A stretch of 10,192 bases of DNA from an uncultured Devosia sp. (GTDB lineage: Bacteria > Pseudomonadota > Alphaproteobacteria > Rhizobiales > Devosiaceae). A program made the position numbers and the translations under genes. The notes under the pieces are model-generated. The model did not search any database. It was not told the origin of the DNA and saw only the letters and a program-made list of their open reading frames with translations. Location: positions 1 through 10,192 of the forward strand of contig CAJYKO010000343.1 in the NCBI GenBank assembly GCA_913775215.1, written 5' to 3'. Below, piece after piece: positions 7,328-10,192 of the stretch (the first letter of the stretch is position 1; every line of letters begins with the position of its first letter).

Positions 7328-7548
7328 CGGGAATCTGTGGGGGTCTTTGCGGTCGTAATTGTCGCTCCGGCAGGCAAGTCAAATATGGTGCGGAATGACC
7401 CAGTTCGAAGCTATCCGATGCCGTTGGCGTGTCAGGCGGCTGCGCGCTGAGGCCGTCAATTGAAGAATAGAACGCCCAGTTTTTTCGAAGAATTGTAATC
7501 CTTGTTGGAAACTCTTGTCGAAGTCAGCCTGCCGACTGCTGACACCAC
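7328..7548. other. Gene-free stretch between the operon promoter and the transposase relic
   Basis: I find no convincing gene or RNA here. A minus-strand open frame crosses it and ends at 7379 (it contains FDKSFQQGLQFFEKTGRS), but it runs into the transposase relic, has no recognisable start and matches no family I know. A 6-bp inverted repeat, GTCAGC (7523-7528) with GCTGAC (7538-7543), sits just before the point where transposase similarity begins. It could be a scar of the insertion, but it is too short to assign. Confidence 0.4.
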
Positions 7549-8051
7549 ATGATCGACAGCACCACGGCGCGCGGCCACTCTCAGGCAGCGGGCGCAACAA
7601 GAGGACTTATAAGGAAGGTTTTGGCCGAAGCCGCGGCGGCTTTACGAGCAAGATCCACCTCGGCGCAGACGATCAGGGGAACCCTTTCGGCTTCATGCTC
7701 TTTCGGCGGCAAGACCTCCGATTACAAAGCCATCGATGGCCTGATCGCTTTGCCGGATGCCAACCCCAGGTTCATGTTGGCCGACAAAAGCTATGACATC
7801 AACGACGTCCGTTCCAGCCTGTTGATACGGGAATATCGCCGTTCATTCCGCTCAAGACACACCGCAAGCAGACAATCACCTGTGACCTCCGAGCATACAG
7901 GGATTGCAACCGTATCCAGCCCATCTCCAACGAACTCAAGCAGTTCCGTCGCATTGCGACCTGCTACTCTAAAACCGCTGTCTCATTCATGGGCTTATTG
8001 GCACTCGTCGCCGCAGAGCTATGGATGCCGACTTATGTCAACAGAGCCTAG
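7549..8051 (+). pseudogene. Decayed IS5-family transposase (frameshifted, 5'-truncated)
   Basis: Remnant of a DDE transposase of the IS5 superfamily, read by joining three frame changes. The frame starting at 7549 gives MIDSTTARGHSQAAGA, with the first conserved region's D-S-T. A lost base near 7597-7605 moves it to KEGFGRSRGGFTSKIHLGADDQG. A gained base near 7701-7704 moves it to GGKTSDYKAIDGLIALP then FMLADKSYDINDVR. A lost G in the G-run at 7829-7831 (GGG for an expected GGGG) moves it to SPFIPLKTHRKQ then NELKQFRRIATCYSKTA, ending VNRA and TAG at 8049-8051. The usual Y-(2)-R-(3)-E-(6)-K signature reads Y-(2)-C-(3)-Q-(6)-K, so the catalytic glutamate is gone as well. The N-terminal third is missing: a TGA lies three codons before 7549. 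It cannot encode an active enzyme. Confidence 0.9.
7549..8051 (+). mobile_element. Insertion-sequence relic, IS5 superfamily (ends not resolved)
   Basis: The only support for a mobile element is the transposase remnant it contains. I looked in the 7308-7548 and 8052-8124 flanks for matching terminal inverted repeats and a short target duplication, and found none that I would trust. The left part of the element appears deleted. The extents given are those of the recognisable transposase, so the true element would have been larger. Confidence 0.5.
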
Positions 8052-8124
8052 GGGTTCAGGTGCATATCCATAGCGGTGGCGGCTTGGTGCCCCAAGGGAT
8101 GGGTGGTCGAACTCGGACGGCCTA

Positions 8125-9579
8125 TTAATGTGAGAGGTTCAGGTTTGCGAGGGGTGCCCGCATAGTAAATTGAACCCCAGAGCTTCGATAGGCTATTTCG
8201 GCCTGCCCACTCACTGCATAGGCTAGGGCTCGCTCGATCATTCTGGTCCCGAAGCCTGATCTTTCTGGTGGAGACACAACTGGTCCACCAGTTTCTGTCC
8301 ATGTCAGGATAAGACTGGCCCCCTCTAACTCCCATTCTATAAAGACCCGGCCACCCTCGGCTGATAAAGCGCCGTATTTGACGGCGTTCGTTGCGAGTTC
8401 GTGTAAGGCCATGGTTAGTGCACTGCTGGCAGCCTGGGAAATCTCGACCTGAGGACCAAAGAAACTTATGCGCTTTGACTCGTTGAAGGGCGCAATAGAT
8501 CGCTCCACAGTGTCGCGCAGGCCTACGGCATTTTGGCTTAGACCGAAAAGAAAGTCTTGAGATCGAGCGAGAACATTAATGCGGTCCATGACGGCATTGC
8601 GCTGCTCTTCGGGAACGTCGATAGCTCTGAGAGACTGACCCACGACTGACTGAACAGTTGCAAGAATGTTCTTGATGCGATGACCGAGCTCCTGAGTCAT
8701 CAGTGAGCGATATTGTTCTGCTTCTTTGGTATCCGTGATGTCGATAGAAATCCCGCTCATCAGGATTGGCTTGCCATAGATATCGTATCGGGTCTGCGCT
8801 CTGATTTCGATCCAATGAATGGATTGGTCCGGCCAGATCGCTCTATATTCGACATGGAGGTCACCGCCATTCGTCAACGCCTGGCGAACAGTCTCCTCCC
8901 ACAGACCCACATCGTCAGGATGAATAGAAGCGGCCAAATCTTCGTAAGTGAAGGTTTCGGCAGGCGCCCGGCCGAAATTGGCTTTGCAAATTGGGCTCGC
9001 AACAAGCCGCTGTTGCGGAAGCTCCAATGTCCACGTGCCGAGACTGCCAGCCTTTAAAGTGAAGTGGAGCCGTTCCTCGCTGGCTGTGAGATCGGCAATA
9101 CGCTGCTGCATCGCAGCTTCAACTTCATCTCTGTCATCGGAAATGCCGGCTGTGCGTTCGCGCGTGACATCGAGTTGCGAAGCGAAAAAGTACGTCAGTT
9201 CGCCCTGATTAAAGACTGGTGAGACAAGAAGGCGATTCCAGAATATCGAGCCGTCCTTTTTATAATTGAGAAGGTCAATCTCGATCGGCTCCAGATTTGC
9301 GACAGCTTTGCGCAGTCGCGACACATCCTCGAGGTTGGTGCCCGGGCCTTGCAAGAAGCGACAGTTGCGCCCGAGAGTTTCTTCTCGAGAATATCCTGTC
9401 AGCTTAACAAACGCGTCGTTCACGAATACAATTGGATTGTCCGGCTGCCTCGGGTCGGTGATGAGCATAGGCATGCGTGTGGCGCGCATGGCAGCGGCAA
9501 ATGGATCGCTTCCCGCGTTGGGTTCGTGAATTTCGCGATCGATGCGGCGCGCTTCGACGTTTTTCTTCGAACTTTCCAA
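8125..9579 (-). CDS. Blue-light sensor histidine kinase, LOV-PAS-HWE type
   Basis: Predicted soluble sensor kinase of 484 aa that autophosphorylates in response to blue light. The LOV domain (about 26-145) carries GRNCRFLQG at 70-78, with Cys73 as the flavin-adduct cysteine, preceded by MPMLITDPRQPDNPIVFVND. A second PAS domain with PAC motif follows (about 168-285; HPDD at 220-223, IDITD at 279-283). The kinase core is of the HWE class: H-box ELGHRIKN with phospho-acceptor His300, N-box HELATNAVKYGALS at 393-406, the W-x-E motif WTE at 427-429 before GGP, and GFGTRMIER at 442-450. Length and domain order match Brucella LOV-HK. The start is a TTG at 9579-9577 with GAAGAG upstream; the first in-frame ATG is 30 codons later, at the edge of the LOV domain. 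Stops TAA and TAG are in tandem. No transmembrane segment and no response-regulator gene are seen nearby. Confidence 0.93.
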   Translation of the reverse strand: MESSKKNVEARRIDREIHEPNAGSDPFAAAMRATRMPMLITDPRQPDNPIVFVNDAFVKLTGYSREETLGRNCRFLQGPGTNLEDVSRLRKAVANLEPIEIDLLNYKKDGSIFWNRLLVSPVFNQGELTYFFASQLDVTRERTAGISDDRDEVEAAMQQRIADLTASEERLHFTLKAGSLGTWTLELPQQRLVASPICKANFGRAPAETFTYEDLAASIHPDDVGLWEETVRQALTNGGDLHVEYRAIWPDQSIHWIEIRAQTRYDIYGKPILMSGISIDITDTKEAEQYRSLMTQELGHRIKNILATVQSVVGQSLRAIDVPEEQRNAVMDRINVLARSQDFLFGLSQNAVGLRDTVERSIAPFNESKRISFFGPQVEISQAASSALTMALHELATNAVKYGALSAEGGRVFIEWELEGASLILTWTETGGPVVSPPERSGFGTRMIERALAYAVSGQAEIAYRSSGVQFTMRAPLANLNLSH

Positions 9580-9741
9580 AAGCAGACACTCTTCGCGGAT
9601 GATCCGCTTTTGTTCTTTCTACCGGCCATTAAGCCTGGCGTCACGCGTTGTGTTTAAGCGGCATCGATTTCACGGACTCAAAAATTGATCTCGCAGCACC
9701 GAATGTGAAAAATGAGGTAGCCTCTAACTCTCGCACACCGA

Positions 9742-10192
9742 TTATTCCTCGCCATTTTCGTATAGAGGCAACACATCGTCTTCGTAGAGGCCGCCTATGG
9801 CCTCGAACGGTTCGCCTGCCGCCTGAAAGTCGGCCAACCTCAGGCCTGGGAAGACAAAGTACTTGCCGGCAACCTTTTGCTGTGTTGCGCCGAAGATGAC
9901 CCGTTTGATTCCTGCAAAACGCATAGCCGAAAGACACATCTCGCACGGTTGCAGCGTCGAAATCATCACACAGGACGATAAGTCTGTTGTGTCCAGCGAT
10001 TTGGCAGCCTCGGCGAGAGCAACCATCTCGGCATGCTTTGTCGGATCCGACTGCAGCCGAACCTCGTTTTCACCACGGCCAACCACCTGACCGTTCATAA
10101 GAATCGCCGCGGCGATTCCAGCTTTGCCGTTTTGTGCTCGTGCTGCCAGCGCCCGATCGACCGCTTCTCGCATCCACGCACTTTCAGCTTTC
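9742..10192 (-). CDS. Zinc-dependent nucleobase/nucleoside deaminase, CDA superfamily (5' end probably beyond the window)
   Basis: Hydrolytic deaminase of the cytidine/deoxycytidylate deaminase fold. The zinc and catalytic residues are visible counting from the ATG at 10173: HAE at 47-49 (zinc ligand and proton shuttle) and PCEMC at 76-80 (two zinc cysteines), then RVIFGATQQK at 91-100. That ATG gives 143 aa ending ENGEE with TAA at 9744-9742. The frame stays open to the edge and reads AESAW directly before MREAVDRAL. A Trp-Met pair here is common inside related deaminases (as in TadA), so the true start is probably upstream of the window. The tail after 100 (FPGLRLADF, EDDVLPLY) is unlike TadA and closer to small guanine/cytosine-type deaminases, so I do not call it tadA. 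It lies 162 bases upstream of the sensor kinase on the same strand, with no obvious functional link. Confidence 0.88.
   Translation of the reverse strand, partial: KAESAWMREAVDRALAARAQNGKAGIAAAILMNGQVVGRGENEVRLQSDPTKHAEMVALAEAAKSLDTTDLSSCVMISTLQPCEMCLSAMRFAGIKRVIFGATQQKVAGKYFVFPGLRLADFQAAGEPFEAIGGLYEDDVLPLYENGEE

Noticed and set aside
8083..8096. CTTGG/CCAAG hairpin downstream of the kinase and transposase relic as a terminator
   Set aside because: The stem is only 5 bp with a 4-base loop and no T-run on either strand, so it is too weak to call.
8052..8144. GGTTCAGGT at about 8053 and 8135 as terminal or direct repeats of the IS
   Set aside because: The second copy is within the kinase coding sequence (the codons for the NLN region), both copies are on the same side of the relic, and the match is short enough to be chance.
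9641..9946. Minus-strand 101-codon frame overlapping the 3' part of the deaminase and the intergenic region
   Set aside because: Most of it is an out-of-frame copy of the deaminase gene, and the remainder has no coding character or ribosome-binding site.

Overview
The window looks like a chromosomal segment of an alphaproteobacterium, most likely of the order Hyphomicrobiales (Rhizobiales; a Devosia-, Rhizobium- or Brucella-type genome). This is inferred from the high GC content, the LacI-controlled CUT1 sugar-importer layout and a LOV-PAS-HWE histidine kinase of a type well known from Brucella. No rRNA, tRNA or CRISPR array is visible. Every intact gene lies on the minus strand.

Region 1 (about 1-7330) is one tightly packed catabolic or transport operon read right to left. 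It runs from a promoter with a tandemly duplicated 16-bp operator-like element, through a LacI-family repressor (first gene, so probably autoregulated), a PF12831-type FAD-dependent oxidoreductase, a periplasmic sugar-binding protein, two MalF/MalG-type permeases and a MalK/UgpC-type ATPase, to the start of an unrecognised, possibly TIM-barrel gene that runs off the left edge. Most junctions overlap or are a few bases apart. The exception is a 55-bp gap after the binding-protein gene. It holds a GC-rich hairpin followed by five T's, as expected for a partial terminator that keeps binding-protein expression above permease expression. The likely logic is that an imported carbohydrate or derivative releases the repressor, enters through the ABC importer and is oxidised or otherwise processed by the FAD enzyme and perhaps the left-edge enzyme. 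The substrate cannot be read from the sequence.

Region 2 (about 7308-8124) is a junk-like junction: a gene-free stretch followed by a decayed IS5-family transposase on the plus strand. The relic lacks its N-terminal part, carries three frameshifts and has lost the catalytic glutamate.

Region 3 (about 8125-10192) is visibly less GC-rich. It encodes a blue-light sensor histidine kinase (LOV, then PAS, then HWE kinase core) with no response regulator nearby. Upstream of it is a zinc-dependent nucleobase/nucleoside deaminase whose start probably lies beyond the right edge.

Many long open frames on the plus strand (one of 615 codons opposite the oxidoreductase) are antisense shadows of high-GC genes and were not annotated.
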